Both the position numbers and the translations under genes were made by a program. A stretch of 39,315 nt of DNA from Tepidimonas thermarum (GTDB taxonomy: Bacteria > Pseudomonadota > Gammaproteobacteria > Burkholderiales > Burkholderiaceae_C): the NCBI RefSeq assembly GCF_007556705.1, contig NZ_VJOL01000023.1, forward strand, positions 1 to 39,315, in the 5' to 3' direction. Of this stretch, positions 6,715 through 19,474 are shown one piece after another (the first letter of the stretch is position 1; each line of letters starts with the position of its first letter). The notes below the pieces were generated by a model. It saw only the letters and a list, made by a program, of their open reading frames with translations. It searched no databases and was not told the DNA's origin.

Positions 6715-8640
6715 ATGCACGCCAAAACCGCGCTGGCCAGCCTGCTGATCGTATCGGCCGTGCAAAGCCACGCCCAGTCGCTGGGAGCGGTGCAGGGCGC
6801 TGTCATTATCGGCCGACCGCTCGATATTGTGGTGCAAGGTCAGTGGGAGGCCGGCGACGGTGGTGCCGCTGTCTGTGTCGAAGCGGACGTGCGCTATGGC
6901 GAGACGCGGCTTGCCGCCGGCAGTGTCAGCGTCACGGTCGAGCGCGGCTCCGCAGGCGCGAGCGTGCTGCGGGTGCGCGCGCGCCAGCCGGTCAACGAGC
7001 CGTTCGTGACGCTCGAGCTGCGCGTGGGCTGTCCGGCCCGCTTTGCGCGCGCCTACACGCTGTTGGCCGACATCGAGCCCGCCCAGCCGGCCGCGCCCGT
7101 GGCGGCGCCGGTGACGCGTGCCCCGGTGGGTGTCACCCCCGCAACGTTGCCGCCGGTTGGCGCCGCGTCCCCCGCCCCGGCGGCCCATGCAGCACCGGCG
7201 GCAGTGCGCACGCCGTTGCCCGAAACCCCGATCCGTTCCCTGGCCACCACGCCGCGTCCGGCGGGGATTCGCATGGCCACCAAGGTGCGCCCGGTGCCTG
7301 CCGTGCCTGCCACGCAGAGGGAAGACAGCGGTGCGGTGCGCAGCGCACCCCCGCCGCCACCCGAGCGCCGGGGACCGCGACTGGAGCTGGCGCCGGTGGA
7401 CATTCCGGGTACGGGGGCGCCCGGCGGGGCTGCGCCGGAGACCGCCGCCACGGCCCCTGCCGCGCCGCAGACCCCCGCGGCCACCGAGCCGGCATCACCG
7501 GCCGCCGACGGCACCCCACCCGCGGCGGTGCAGCAGGAGATTGCGACGCTGCGCGCGGAGCAGCAACGGCTGCTGATGGCGGTGGAGAGCCTCAACCGCG
7601 AATTGACGCAGGCGCGCGAGTCGCGCGCGGACGGGCTGCTGGTTGCACTGAGCGGTTTGGTGGTGGTGCTGTTGGGCGCCGTGCTGTGGTTGTGGCAACG
7701 CGCGCGCAAAGCCGTGCCCGCGCCGTCGGCGTGGTGGACGTCCACCACAGCCGCCCCGGGCGCCGCGGATGCCCTACCCGCTGGTCCGGCGGCGCCCGCG
7801 GTGCGCGAGCCGGCGGCCGCCGCCGATCACATGGCGGGGCTGGAGGTCAGCGAAGCCGGTGCATCGATGTTCCAGGAGGTGCCCATCGCCGCGCTGGACG
7901 TGGCGGCGCTGCACGCCTTGTGGGAGCAGGTCGATTTCTTCGAATCCCTGGGGCAGGCGGCCGACGCGGTGGCGGCGTTGCGGGCGTTCGTGCAGGCGCA
8001 TCCCCGCGCCAGCGAGGCGCCCTACCTGCGTTGGTGGGCGCTGGCGCAGGCCCACGGTCTCGACACCCGCTTGCCGCAGGCGATGTACGAGCATCACTTC
8101 CAACGGCTGCTGGCGCGCGAGCCCGGCACCGAAGGCGTGGAAGCCGATCGCGCGCTGGTGCAGGCGCTGGTGGCGCAATGGCCCACCGACGCGGCGCGCC
8201 GGCACATCGAGGCCGCGCTCGCCTCGCAACCGGGCGATCCCTCCGCGCCTTTGCGCGTGCGGACACTGACCGCGTTCGACGATCTGCTCGTGCTGCACGG
8301 TGTGCTCGACCTGCTGCCGGATGTGGCACCCGCGCCGGGGGTGGCGGGTGCGGCGGCAGCGGGTACGGGGGCCTTGGGTGCGCAAGCGCTGGGTGCGGCT
8401 GCCACGACGGACGAGGCACCGCCAGCGCCGACGGAAAGCGGTGCTCTCGACTTCGAGCTGCCGGACATCAGCGCATGGGCGGCACCGGCCGCGGGGGTGT
8501 CCCCGGGTCCAGCCCCAGCCCCGCAGGGCGATGAGGCGGTCGCGCCGCCGTCCGCAGCCGCGGCGGACGACGGGTTGGACTTCGATTTGGGCGACTGGCA
8601 GCTGCCCGCCGACACGCCGCCCCAGCCGCCGCGGGGTTGA
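6715..8640 (+). CDS. FimV-like inner-membrane protein
   Basis: A 641-residue protein resembling FimV/HubP, the polar organisers of type IV pili and twitching. A signal peptide (about residues 1-20, ending SHA) leads into the conserved FimV N-domain beginning LGAVQGAVIIGRPLDI (to about 115). A Pro/Ala-rich linker, a short coiled coil (about 270-302), one membrane helix (about 307-327, LSGLVVVLLGAVLWLW) and a cytoplasmic tail with TPR-like helices (about 395-445) and acidic stretches near the end follow. No LysM domain is obvious. AGGAAA precedes the ATG. Its place in a window with a PilU gene and a PilB-like remnant fits pilus biology, but Comamonadaceae FimV-like proteins are poorly characterised. 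Confidence 0.75.
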   Translation: MHAKTALASLLIVSAVQSHAQSLGAVQGAVIIGRPLDIVVQGQWEAGDGGAAVCVEADVRYGETRLAAGSVSVTVERGSAGASVLRVRARQPVNEPFVTLELRVGCPARFARAYTLLADIEPAQPAAPVAAPVTRAPVGVTPATLPPVGAASPAPAAHAAPAAVRTPLPETPIRSLATTPRPAGIRMATKVRPVPAVPATQREDSGAVRSAPPPPPERRGPRLELAPVDIPGTGAPGGAAPETAATAPAAPQTPAATEPASPAADGTPPAAVQQEIATLRAEQQRLLMAVESLNRELTQARESRADGLLVALSGLVVVLLGAVLWLWQRARKAVPAPSAWWTSTTAAPGAADALPAGPAAPAVREPAAAADHMAGLEVSEAGASMFQEVPIAALDVAALHALWEQVDFFESLGQAADAVAALRAFVQAHPRASEAPYLRWWALAQAHGLDTRLPQAMYEHHFQRLLAREPGTEGVEADRALVQALVAQWPTDAARRHIEAALASQPGDPSAPLRVRTLTAFDDLLVLHGVLDLLPDVAPAPGVAGAAAAGTGALGAQALGAAATTDEAPPAPTESGALDFELPDISAWAAPAAGVSPGPAPAPQGDEAVAPPSAAAADDGLDFDLGDWQLPADTPPQPPRG

Positions 8641-8658
8641 CCGCAGGGAGCCGCGCCC

Positions 8659-8714
8659 GCCGGTGTGCGCCCGCCGGTGTGCGCCCGCCGGTGTGCGCCC
8701 GCCGGTGTGCGCCC
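8659..8714. repeat. 14-bp tandem repeat, four perfect copies
   Basis: The unit GCCGGTGTGCGCCC occurs four times without a mismatch (8659-8672, 8673-8686, 8687-8700, 8701-8714), with partial units on both sides. It sits between two convergent stop codons (8640 and 8734). Fourteen is not a multiple of three and no gene covers it, so copy number can change by slippage without affecting a protein. It looks like a variable-number tandem repeat. Confidence 0.95.
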
Positions 8715-8733
8715 GCCTTGTGGCTGCGGGCCG

Positions 8734-9741
8734 TCAGCGCCGCACGTGCAGCGCCCCGGGGTTGACGATGTGCGTGGGCGTGCCCTTGATGTAGTTGACG
8801 ACGTTGTCAAAGGCCGCGGAAAAGTACCGCTCGTAGCTGTCGAGCTCGACGAAGCCGATGTGCGGCGTGCAAATGCAGTTTTCCAGCCGCAGCAGCGCGT
8901 GTCCCTGCAAAATCGGTTCGTTTTCGAACACGTCCACCGCCGCCATGCCAGGGCGGCCACGGTTGAGCGCAGCCACCAGCGCGTCGGGTTCGATCAGCTC
9001 CGCGCGCGCGGTGTTGACGAGCAGCGCCGTCGGCTTCATGCGCGACAGGTCGTCGAGGGTGATGCAGCCGGTGGTCGTCTCCGACAGGCGCAGGTGCAGG
9101 CTGAGCACGTCGCTGGTGGCAAACAGGGTTGCTTTGTCGGGTGCGGCCTCGTAGCCGTCCGCCACGGCGCGGGCACGGCTGGCCTCGCTGCCCCAGACGA
9201 TGACGCGCATGCCAAACGCCCGTCCGTAGCCGGCCACGAGCTGGCCGATGCGGCCATAGCCCCAAATCCCCAGGGTGCGCCCGCGCAGCACCAGCCCCAG
9301 GCCAAAGTTGGGTGGCATGGAGGCGGCTTTGAGCCCCGACTGCTGCCACGCACCGTGCTTGAGATGGCTCACGTACTGCGGGATGCGCCGCATGGCCGCC
9401 ATGATCAGCGCCCAGGTGAGTTCGGCCGGTGCAACCGGGTCGCCCACACCCTCGGCCACGGCCACGCCGCGCTCCGTGCAGGCCTGCACGTCGATGTGCC
9501 GGCCCACGGCGCCGGTCTGGGCAATGAGCTTCAGGCGCGGCAGCTTGTCGAGCAACTGGCGCGTGATGGGGGTGCGTTCGCGGATCAGCACGACGATATC
9601 CGCATCGCGCAGGCGCACCGACAGCTGGCCGACCCCCTTGACGTTGTTGGTGTAGACCTTGGCCGGGTAGGGGTCGAGCTTGTGGGCGCAGGCGAGCTTG
9701 CGCACGGCGTCCTGGTAATCGTCGAGGATCACGATGTTCAT
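8734..9741 (-). CDS. D-2-hydroxyacid dehydrogenase family protein
   Basis: A 335-residue NAD(P)-dependent dehydrogenase of the D-isomer-specific 2-hydroxyacid family (SerA/GyaR type). The cofactor-binding motif is LGIWGYGRIGQLVAGYGRAFG. The catalytic triad is visible as Arg in NTARAEL, Glu in VDVFENEP and His in CTPHIG. No ACT or other regulatory domain follows, so it is not a long-type SerA. The substrate is unknown. The ATG at 9741 has no Shine-Dalgarno; a -10-like CACAAT (9755-9750, minus) lies 8 nt before it. It is convergent with the FimV-like gene and divergent from the MFS gene. Confidence 0.9.
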   Translation of the reverse strand: MNIVILDDYQDAVRKLACAHKLDPYPAKVYTNNVKGVGQLSVRLRDADIVVLIRERTPITRQLLDKLPRLKLIAQTGAVGRHIDVQACTERGVAVAEGVGDPVAPAELTWALIMAAMRRIPQYVSHLKHGAWQQSGLKAASMPPNFGLGLVLRGRTLGIWGYGRIGQLVAGYGRAFGMRVIVWGSEASRARAVADGYEAAPDKATLFATSDVLSLHLRLSETTTGCITLDDLSRMKPTALLVNTARAELIEPDALVAALNRGRPGMAAVDVFENEPILQGHALLRLENCICTPHIGFVELDSYERYFSAAFDNVVNYIKGTPTHIVNPGALHVRR

Positions 9742-9811
9742 ATGGGGCTATTGTGCCTTTGCTGTCGCCTCGGCGGCCAGCGCATCGGCCGCATGGGCGT
9801 ACCATGCGCGC

Positions 9812-11038
9812 ATGTCCACCTTGCCATCCGAGACAGGGGCCTCTGGCGCCGCGGCCGTGCCGTGGCAACGCGATGCGACCGTGATCGGCCTCGTCGGCCT
9901 GGCCCACGCCACATCCCATTTTTCGCACCTGCTGCTGGCGCCACTGTTTCCCGTGTTCATGCGCGAGTTCGGGTTGACCTTCTCGCAGGTGGGGCTGCTG
10001 ACCAGCGTGTTTTTCGTCCTATCGGGCGTGGGGCAGGCGTTGTCCGGATTTTGGGTGGATCTGGTGGGGGCGCGCCCGGTCTTGATGGTGGCGATCGCCT
10101 TGTTCATGGGGTCGGCGCTGTCGGCCGCGCTGGCCCAGGGTTACACCGGGTTGCTGCTGGCGGCGGTGCTGGCCGGTCTGGGCAACGCCCCGTTTCACCC
10201 GGTGGATTTCTCCATCCTCAACCAGCGGGTGTCGGCGCCGCGCCTGGGGCACGCGTTCAGCGCGCATGGGTTGACCGGCAACCTGGGTTGGGCGCTGGCG
10301 CCGGTGTTTTTGGTGGGCATCACGGCCCTGTCGAACTGGCGCTGGGCGTATTGGGCGGCGTTTGTCGTGTATGCGGGCGTGTGGGTGCTGCTGTGGTCGC
10401 AGCGCGAGCATTTGCACACCGAGGTCGTCCCCCGCCGCCAAGGGGCCACGCGGGCCGAAGATCTCGCGTTTTTGCGTTTGCCGGTGGTGTGGTGGTGCTT
10501 TGGTTTCTTTTTGCTTTCCACCATGACGCTGGCGGTGGTGCAGACCTACGCCACGTCGATCCTGCAGGCGGTGCACGGGGTGCCCCTGGAAACCGCCACG
10601 CTGACCGTGACCGCCTACATGCTGGCGGGCGCCGTGGGCATGCTGGCGGGCGGTTTCGTGGCCTCGCGCACGCGCGCCGTCGATCGGGTGGTGGCTGGGG
10701 CCATGGGCGCCGGGGCGCTGTTGATGTTGCTGGCCGCCACGGGTTGGCTGGGCGGGTGGGGCTCGATGGCGCTGCTGGCGGTCACGGGCTTTGCCGTGGG
10801 CATTGGGGGCCCCAGCCGCGACATGCTGATCAAGCGCGCCACCCCCAAAGGCGCAACCGGGCGGGTGTACGGGACGGTCTATTCGGGGCTGGACACGGGG
10901 TTTGCGATTGCACCCTTGGTGTTTGGCGTGTGGATGGACCACGGCTGGTACGCCGCCACGCTGGCCGGCGGTGCCGTCACCTTGCTGCTGGCGGTGGCGG
11001 CGGCGCTGGCGGTGGGCAAGGCCACGCGCCCGGCCTGA
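9812..11038 (+). CDS. Major facilitator superfamily transporter
   Basis: A 408-residue integral membrane protein with about twelve hydrophobic helices and the MFS loop 2-3 signature as GFWVDLVGARPVLM. The N-half carries HATSHFSHLLLAPLFPVFM and LAGLGNAPFHPVDFSILN, the C-half GGFVASRTRAVDR, resembling fosmidomycin-resistance (Fsr)-type and related exporters. The substrate cannot be inferred. An in-frame ATG upstream would add 26 residues without homology, so I chose 9812. TACCAT lies 6 nt before this ATG and no Shine-Dalgarno is seen, which would fit leaderless expression. Convergent with the RsmB-like gene, 19 nt apart. Confidence 0.88.
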   Translation: MSTLPSETGASGAAAVPWQRDATVIGLVGLAHATSHFSHLLLAPLFPVFMREFGLTFSQVGLLTSVFFVLSGVGQALSGFWVDLVGARPVLMVAIALFMGSALSAALAQGYTGLLLAAVLAGLGNAPFHPVDFSILNQRVSAPRLGHAFSAHGLTGNLGWALAPVFLVGITALSNWRWAYWAAFVVYAGVWVLLWSQREHLHTEVVPRRQGATRAEDLAFLRLPVVWWCFGFFLLSTMTLAVVQTYATSILQAVHGVPLETATLTVTAYMLAGAVGMLAGGFVASRTRAVDRVVAGAMGAGALLMLLAATGWLGGWGSMALLAVTGFAVGIGGPSRDMLIKRATPKGATGRVYGTVYSGLDTGFAIAPLVFGVWMDHGWYAATLAGGAVTLLLAVAAALAVGKATRPA

Positions 11039-11057
11039 TGCGCGGTGCGCGCTGCGC

Positions 11058-12014
11058 TCAGCCGCGCTTGCGCAGGCGGCACAGGAAAAAGGCGTCGGTC
11101 CATTCGGTGGGCAGCACGCGCCGCGTCAGCGCCAGACCCGGGTGCAGCGGTGCGCCGTCCCAAGTGGTCAAGCCGGGCAGCGCGGGCAGGTCCACCGGCC
11201 AGGGCAGGGCTTCGGGGACGAGGTCGTCGCGCTCACGCAGCAGCGCATCGACGACGCATTCATCCTCCTGCGGCGACAGCGAACAGGTGCTGTAGACCAG
11301 CACCCCGCCGGGCTTGAGCGCTTGGGCGGCCGAGCGCAGCAGCCGTGCCTGCACGGCGGCACTGGCGCGCACCTTGCGCGGGCTCCAGTGCGCCCACGAG
11401 GCCGGATCGAGCCGGGTGAACTGGGCCTCGGACGAGCAGGGCGCATCCAGCAGCACGCGGTCGAACCGTTGCGGCACCAGACGCCCCACCTGCGCGCCAT
11501 CTTTGAGGTAGAGCTGCGCGCAGCGCACGCCCAGCCGTTGCAAATTGGCCTTGAGCCGGAAAAAACGCGCGCGCACCGGCTCCACCGCGGCGATGCGCCC
11601 CGTGTTGCCCATGCGCGCTGCGATGAGCGCGGTCTTGCCCCCGGGGGCAGCGGCGAGGTCGAGGATTTCCTCGCCCGGCTGCGGGTCGAGTGCCCATACC
11701 GCCGCCATGCTGGCGATGCCCTGGAGGTACAGATACCCGTCGCTCACGAGGGGGTGGTGGGTCAGCGCCTGGCGGTCGTGCGCAGGCAGCCGGTACACGC
11801 CGGCCATGCCCGCCACGGGCTCCGGCTGCAAGGGGGCGAGGGCGGCCACCACGGCCGCGGCGTCTGGCGCGCGCAGCGGGTTGTGGCGAAACACCACCGC
11901 CTTGGGCGCGGTGTAGCTGGCGTCCACCCGGGGCCGCCACGCGGGCGGGACCAGCGCGTCGAGCAGCGCGACAAAGGCCGGGGGCAGCGGTGGCAGATCG
12001 GCAGGGGCGTTCAT
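11058..12014 (-). CDS. RsmB/NOP-family RNA (cytosine-5) methyltransferase
   Basis: A 318-residue SAM-dependent methyltransferase of the RsmB/Nop2/NSUN family, which make 5-methylcytosine in RNA. The SAM motif is LDLAAAPGGKT. Both family cysteines are present: DAPCSS (motif IV) and STCSLSP (motif VI, the nucleophile). It lacks the N-terminal NusB-like domain of true RsmB, so the target (rRNA or tRNA) is undetermined. It begins 12 nt after the ABC-F gene and is the last gene of the dapC operon. Confidence 0.9.
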   Translation of the reverse strand: MNAPADLPPLPPAFVALLDALVPPAWRPRVDASYTAPKAVVFRHNPLRAPDAAAVVAALAPLQPEPVAGMAGVYRLPAHDRQALTHHPLVSDGYLYLQGIASMAAVWALDPQPGEEILDLAAAPGGKTALIAARMGNTGRIAAVEPVRARFFRLKANLQRLGVRCAQLYLKDGAQVGRLVPQRFDRVLLDAPCSSEAQFTRLDPASWAHWSPRKVRASAAVQARLLRSAAQALKPGGVLVYSTCSLSPQEDECVVDALLRERDDLVPEALPWPVDLPALPGLTTWDGAPLHPGLALTRRVLPTEWTDAFFLCRLRKRG

Positions 12015-12026
12015 GGCGTGGCGCGG

Positions 12027-14023
12027 TCAGGCCGCACGCAGGTCGGCGTCGGCCTGCGCGGCCTCTCGCTCCAGCGCCTCGATGGTTTCGGCCACCGCCA
12101 GCCAGCGTTCTTCGACTGCGGCCAATTCGGCTTCGATGGCCTTGAGGCGGCGCCCCGCCTCGGCAAGTGTGGCCCCGTCACGGGCGCTGGCCAGTTGCTC
12201 GTGCAGCGTGCGCTGCTCGGTGTGCAGGGTGTCCAGGCGTGCCTCCAGCGCTTGGTGTTCGCGCCGGTGGGGCTTGAGCCGTTCGGCGAGTTGTTGGCGG
12301 CGTTGGGCCTGCTCGCGTCGCCGCTGCTGCGGTGTAAGCGCGGTGGCGGGTCCGCCGGCAGGGACGGTGGCGGGCGTTGCGCTCGCCTGGAAAGCGTCAC
12401 GGCGCTGGCGTGCGACGTCCAGCAGGTGGCGCTGGTAGTCGTCCAGGTCGCCGTCGAAGGGCTGCAGACGGCCGTCGGCCACCAGCCAGAACGCATCGCA
12501 GACGCTGCGCAGCAGCGCCCGGTCGTGGCTGACCAGCAGCACCGTGCCTTCGAACGCGTTGAGCGCCATGCCCAGCGCCTCGCGGGTGGTCAGGTCCAGG
12601 TGGTTGGTGGGCTCGTCCAACAGCAGCAGGTTGGGGCGCTGCCACACCAGCAGGGCGAGCACCAGCCGCGCCTTTTCGCCGCCGCTGAGGGTGCCAACCG
12701 GCTGATGGACCGCCTCGGCGCTGAACTGGAAGTGGCCAAGGAAGGTGCGCAAGTCCTGCTCGCGCGTCGATTGACCGACCAGCGCACCGGCGGCCTCGGC
12801 CGCGCGCGCCAGGCGCACCAGGTGCTGCAGGGGCCCTTCGTCGGCGCGCAGCACGTCGAGCTCCTGCTGCGCAAAGTAGCCTATGCGCAGGCCTTTGCCG
12901 GGCAGGACACGACCCGACAGCGGCGGCAAGACGCCGGCGATGGTTTTGACCAGCGTGGACTTGCCCTGTCCGTTGGCGCCCAGGATCCCGATGCGCTGTC
13001 CCGGCAGCACGCTGCAGCGCACGTCATGCACCACGGCGCGCACCGTGCCGTCCGCGCTGGTGTAGCCGGCCGCTACGTCGTGCAGCGTCAGCATGGGGTT
13101 GGGCAGGGCGCCGGGGTCGGAGAATGCGAACTGAAAATCGGCGCTCGTGAGCACGGGCGCCACGCGCTCCATGCGCGCCAGCGCCTTGAGGCGGCTTTGC
13201 GCCTGCCGGGCCTTGGTGGCCTTGGCGCGAAAGCGCTCGATGAAGCGTTGCAGGTGGGCAATGCGCTCCTGCTGCCGCGCATAGGCGGCTTGCTGCTGCG
13301 CCAGTTGCTCGGCGCGCATCTCCTCGAAGCGGCTGTAGCCACCCCCATAGCGCATCAGGCGGCCGTTGTCCAGGTGCACGGTGACGCGCGTGACGGCATC
13401 CAGAAATTCACGGTCGTGGCTGATGACGACCAGGGTGCCCTCATAGCGCTGCAGCCAGCTCTCCAGCCACACCAGGGCATCGAGGTCCAGGTGGTTGGTC
13501 GGTTCGTCGAGCAGCAGCAAGTCGCTGGGGCACATGAGCGCGCGCGCGAGCTGCAGCCGCATGCGCCAGCCGCCCGAGAAGCTGTTGACGGGGCGGTCCA
13601 GTTCCGCCGGAGCAAAGCCCAGTCCCAGCATCAGCGACTGGGCGCGTGCGCGTGCGCCGTGTGCGCCGGCGTCGGCCAGGGCGGCGTGCGCCAGGGCCAT
13701 CGCCTCCCCATCGTTGGCGGCTTCGGCCGCGGCCAATTGGGCGCGCGCTTCGAGCAAGCGCGTGTCGCCCGCAACCACGAATTCGGTGGCCGGCTCGTCG
13801 GTGTCGGGCATGTCCTGCGCCACGTGGCTGACGCGCCAGTGGTGGGGCAGCTCGACCGTGCCGCTGTCCTCGTGCAGCTCGCCGCGCCACAGCGCGAACA
13901 AGCTCGATTTGCCGGCGCCGTTGCGGCCCACCAGGCCCACCTTCTCGCCGGGGTGCAGGGTGAGGCTCGCGCCGTCGAGCACGACCTTGCCACCGCGGCG
14001 CAGCGTGACATCGCGCAAGGTGA

Positions 14024-14027
<4 letters not shown>
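12027..14027 (-). CDS. ABC-F ATPase, YheS/Uup-like
   Basis: A 666-residue soluble protein with two ABC ATPase domains and no membrane segments, typical of ABC-F ribosome-associated factors. Domain 1 has GRNGAGKSS, NSFSGGWRMRLQLARAL and LLLLDEPTNHLD; domain 2 has GANGQGKST, GTLSGGEKARLVLAL and LLLLDEPTNHLD. A linker rich in Gln/Arg/Glu (about 215-290) matches the P-site tRNA-interacting arm, and a C-terminal coiled coil (about 560-666) closes the protein. Length and layout fit YheS best. Its start codon overlaps the prmB stop (ATGA), implying translational coupling. Relatives act on stalled ribosomes; the specific role is unknown. Confidence 0.92.
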
Positions 14028-17308
<3,281 letters not shown>

Positions 17309-17323
17309 GGTCTCCGTTGGCGC

Positions 17324-18148
17324 TTAGTCGCGCAGCAACTCGTTGAGGCTGGTCTTGGCGCGCGTTTGCGCGTCCACACGCTTGACGATGATGGCGGCGT
17401 ACAGGCTGTATTTCCCGCCGTCCTTGGGCAGGCTGCCGCTGATGACCACCGAGCCGGCGGGCACGCGGCCGTAGAGGATCTCGCCGGTGGTGCGGTCGTA
17501 GATCGGCGTGCTTTGGCCGATGTAGACCCCCATCGAAATGACCGAATTTTCTTCGACGATGACGCCCTCGACGATTTCGGAGCGCGCGCCGATGAAGCAG
17601 TTGTCCTCGATGATGGTCGGGTTGGCCTGCAGCGGCTCGAGCACCCCGCCCAGCCCGACACCGCCCGAGAGGTGCACGTTCTTGCCGACTTGCGCGCACG
17701 AGCCGACCGTGGCCCAGGTGTCCACCATCGTGCCCTCGTCCACGTAGGCGCCGATGTTGACATAGGACGGCATCAGGATGGCCCCCTTGGCGATGTAGCT
17801 GCCGCGGCGCGCCACCGCCGGCGGCACCACGCGCACGCCGGTGGCGGCCATCTCCTGCGGGCTCAGGTGGGCAAACTTGGTCTTGACCTTGTCGTAGAAG
17901 GCCAGGTCGCCGGCGCGCATGAGTTCGTTGTCGTGCAGCCGAAAACTCAGCAACACCGCCTTTTTGATCCACTGGTGCACGCTCCACTGGCCAACGCCGT
18001 GGCGCGTGGCCACGCGCAGCCGACCCTGGTTGAGTTCGTCGATCACGTGCTCGACGGCGTCGATGACCTCTTGCGGGGCATTGCCCGGTGCGAGCTGCGC
18101 CCGGTTGTCCCAGGCGTTTTCGATGATTTGCTGCAGTTGTTGCGTCAT
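17324..18148 (-). CDS. dapD: Tetrahydrodipicolinate N-succinyltransferase
   Basis: A 274-residue enzyme transferring succinyl from succinyl-CoA to tetrahydrodipicolinate, the committed step of the succinylase branch of lysine/DAP synthesis. After a helical N-domain comes the left-handed beta helix of hexapeptide repeats ([60 protein letters not shown]). The C-terminal [19 protein letters not shown] is typical. Length equals E. coli DapD. The start follows the dapC stop by 50 nt and the stop precedes pilU by 15 nt. Confidence 0.97.
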   Translation of the reverse strand: MTQQLQQIIENAWDNRAQLAPGNAPQEVIDAVEHVIDELNQGRLRVATRHGVGQWSVHQWIKKAVLLSFRLHDNELMRAGDLAFYDKVKTKFAHLSPQEMAATGVRVVPPAVARRGSYIAKGAILMPSYVNIGAYVDEGTMVDTWATVGSCAQVGKNVHLSGGVGLGGVLEPLQANPTIIEDNCFIGARSEIVEGVIVEENSVISMGVYIGQSTPIYDRTTGEILYGRVPAGSVVISGSLPKDGGKYSLYAAIIVKRVDAQTRAKTSLNELLRD

Positions 18149-18198
18149 GGTCTCGTAAGGCGAGGAAGGATCAGGGTGGTGCGAGGCGGTGCCGGCGG

Positions 18199-19431
18199 TC
18201 AGCCGCGGGCACAGCGCACGATGCGCTCGGCGGCTTCGAGGCATTCATCGACGTCGGCCACCAGGGCCATGCGGACGCGCCCGGCGCCGGGGTTGTGGCC
18301 CTGCACCTCGCGGGCCAGAAAGCGGCCTGGCAGCACGGTGACATTGTATTGGGCGAGCAATTCCCGGGCAAAAGCCGTGTCGTCGCCGCCAAAGCGCGTT
18401 GGCACCGGCGCCCACAGGTAAAAACCGGCGTCGGGCAGCCGCACGTCCATCACCTGCGCCAGGATGGGGGTGACACGCTCGAACTTGGCCCGGTAGAGCG
18501 CGCGGTTGGCGCTGACGTGCGCTTCGTCGGCCCAGGCGGCGGCGCTGGCGCGCTGCACGGCCAAGCTCATGGCACTGCCGTGGTAGGTGCGGTAGAGGGT
18601 AAACGCACGGATCAGCGCCGCATCCCCCGCGACAAAGCCGCTGCGCAGCCCGGGCGCGTTGCTGCGTTTGGACAGGCTGGTCAGCATGATCAGGCGCTGG
18701 TAGTCGCGGCGCCCGAGTGCGGCGGCAGCCTGCAGGGCGCCCAATGGCGGCTCGTCACGGAAATAGATTTCGCTGTAGCACTCGTCGCTGGCGATGACGA
18801 AGCCATAGCGGTCGCTCAGCTCGAACAGGCGCTGCCACTCGGCCAGCGGCATCACCGCCCCGGTGGGGTTGCCGGGCGAGCAGGCGTACACCAAGCGCGT
18901 GCGCGCCCACACCGCCTCGGGCACGCTGTCCCAGTCGGTGGCGAAGTTGCGCTGTGGGTCGCTGGGCGCGTACCAGGGCGTGGCGCCCGCCAGCAGCGCA
19001 GCGCCTTCGTAGATCTGATAGAACGGGTTGGGGCAAACCACCACGGGCTGCGCCCCTTGGGCGAAGGCGCGGGGGTCGAGCACCACCTGCGCCAGCGCAA
19101 ACAGCGCCTCGCGCGAGCCCAGGGTCGGCAACACCTGCGTCGCAGGGTCGGCCGTGACGCCATAGCGGCGCTGCAGCCAATCAGCGCAGGCTGCGCGCAG
19201 CGCCGGCGTCCCCGCGGTGGCCGGGTAGGCCGCCAGGCCGCCGCTGGCTTCGTCGATGGCAGCGTGCAGCGCCGCGGTGAGCACCGCGGGCGTGGGGTGG
19301 CGCGGCTCACCAATGCCCAGGTTGATCGGGCGCAGCGCAGGGTTGGGGGTGACGTCGGCGACCAGGGCGCGCAGGCGCTCGAACGGGTAAGGCTGCAGCC
19401 GCTGCAGCAGCGGGTTGAGGGGCAGGGACAT
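18199..19431 (-). CDS. dapC: Succinyldiaminopimelate transaminase
   Basis: A 410-residue PLP-dependent class I/II aminotransferase making N-succinyl-LL-diaminopimelate from the 2-amino-6-oxo precursor, glutamate serving as amino donor. Visible are [12 protein letters not shown], the [12 protein letters not shown] loop, [23 protein letters not shown], the PLP lysine in [15 protein letters not shown] and the C-terminal arginine in [10 protein letters not shown] chose the ATG at 19431; an upstream TTG would add three residues. First gene of the seven-gene minus-strand operon. TACCAT (19445-19440, minus) lies 8 nt before the start and no Shine-Dalgarno is seen. Confidence 0.93.
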   Translation of the reverse strand: MSLPLNPLLQRLQPYPFERLRALVADVTPNPALRPINLGIGEPRHPTPAVLTAALHAAIDEASGGLAAYPATAGTPALRAACADWLQRRYGVTADPATQVLPTLGSREALFALAQVVLDPRAFAQGAQPVVVCPNPFYQIYEGAALLAGATPWYAPSDPQRNFATDWDSVPEAVWARTRLVYACSPGNPTGAVMPLAEWQRLFELSDRYGFVIASDECYSEIYFRDEPPLGALQAAAALGRRDYQRLIMLTSLSKRSNAPGLRSGFVAGDAALIRAFTLYRTYHGSAMSLAVQRASAAAWADEAHVSANRALYRAKFERVTPILAQVMDVRLPDAGFYLWAPVPTRFGGDDTAFARELLAQYNVTVLPGRFLAREVQGHNPGAGRVRMALVADVDECLEAAERIVRCARG

Positions 19432-19474
19432 GGGATGCAATGGTAGCGGCTGCGGCCCCGTAAACTAGCGCCCC
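19432..19474. promoter_or_regulatory. Compact divergent start region, dapC/smc
   Basis: Only 43 nt separate the divergent starts of dapC (minus) and smc (plus). Both have a -10-like box close to the start codon: TACCAT on the minus strand (19445-19440) and TAAACT on the plus strand (19461-19466). No good -35 boxes are seen; those for each gene would have to lie near or within the other gene's leader. Neither gene has a Shine-Dalgarno. Confidence 0.4.

Noticed and set aside
8659-8714. CRISPR-like array
   Set aside because: The copies are directly adjacent with no spacers and the unit is only 14 bp; it is a simple tandem repeat.
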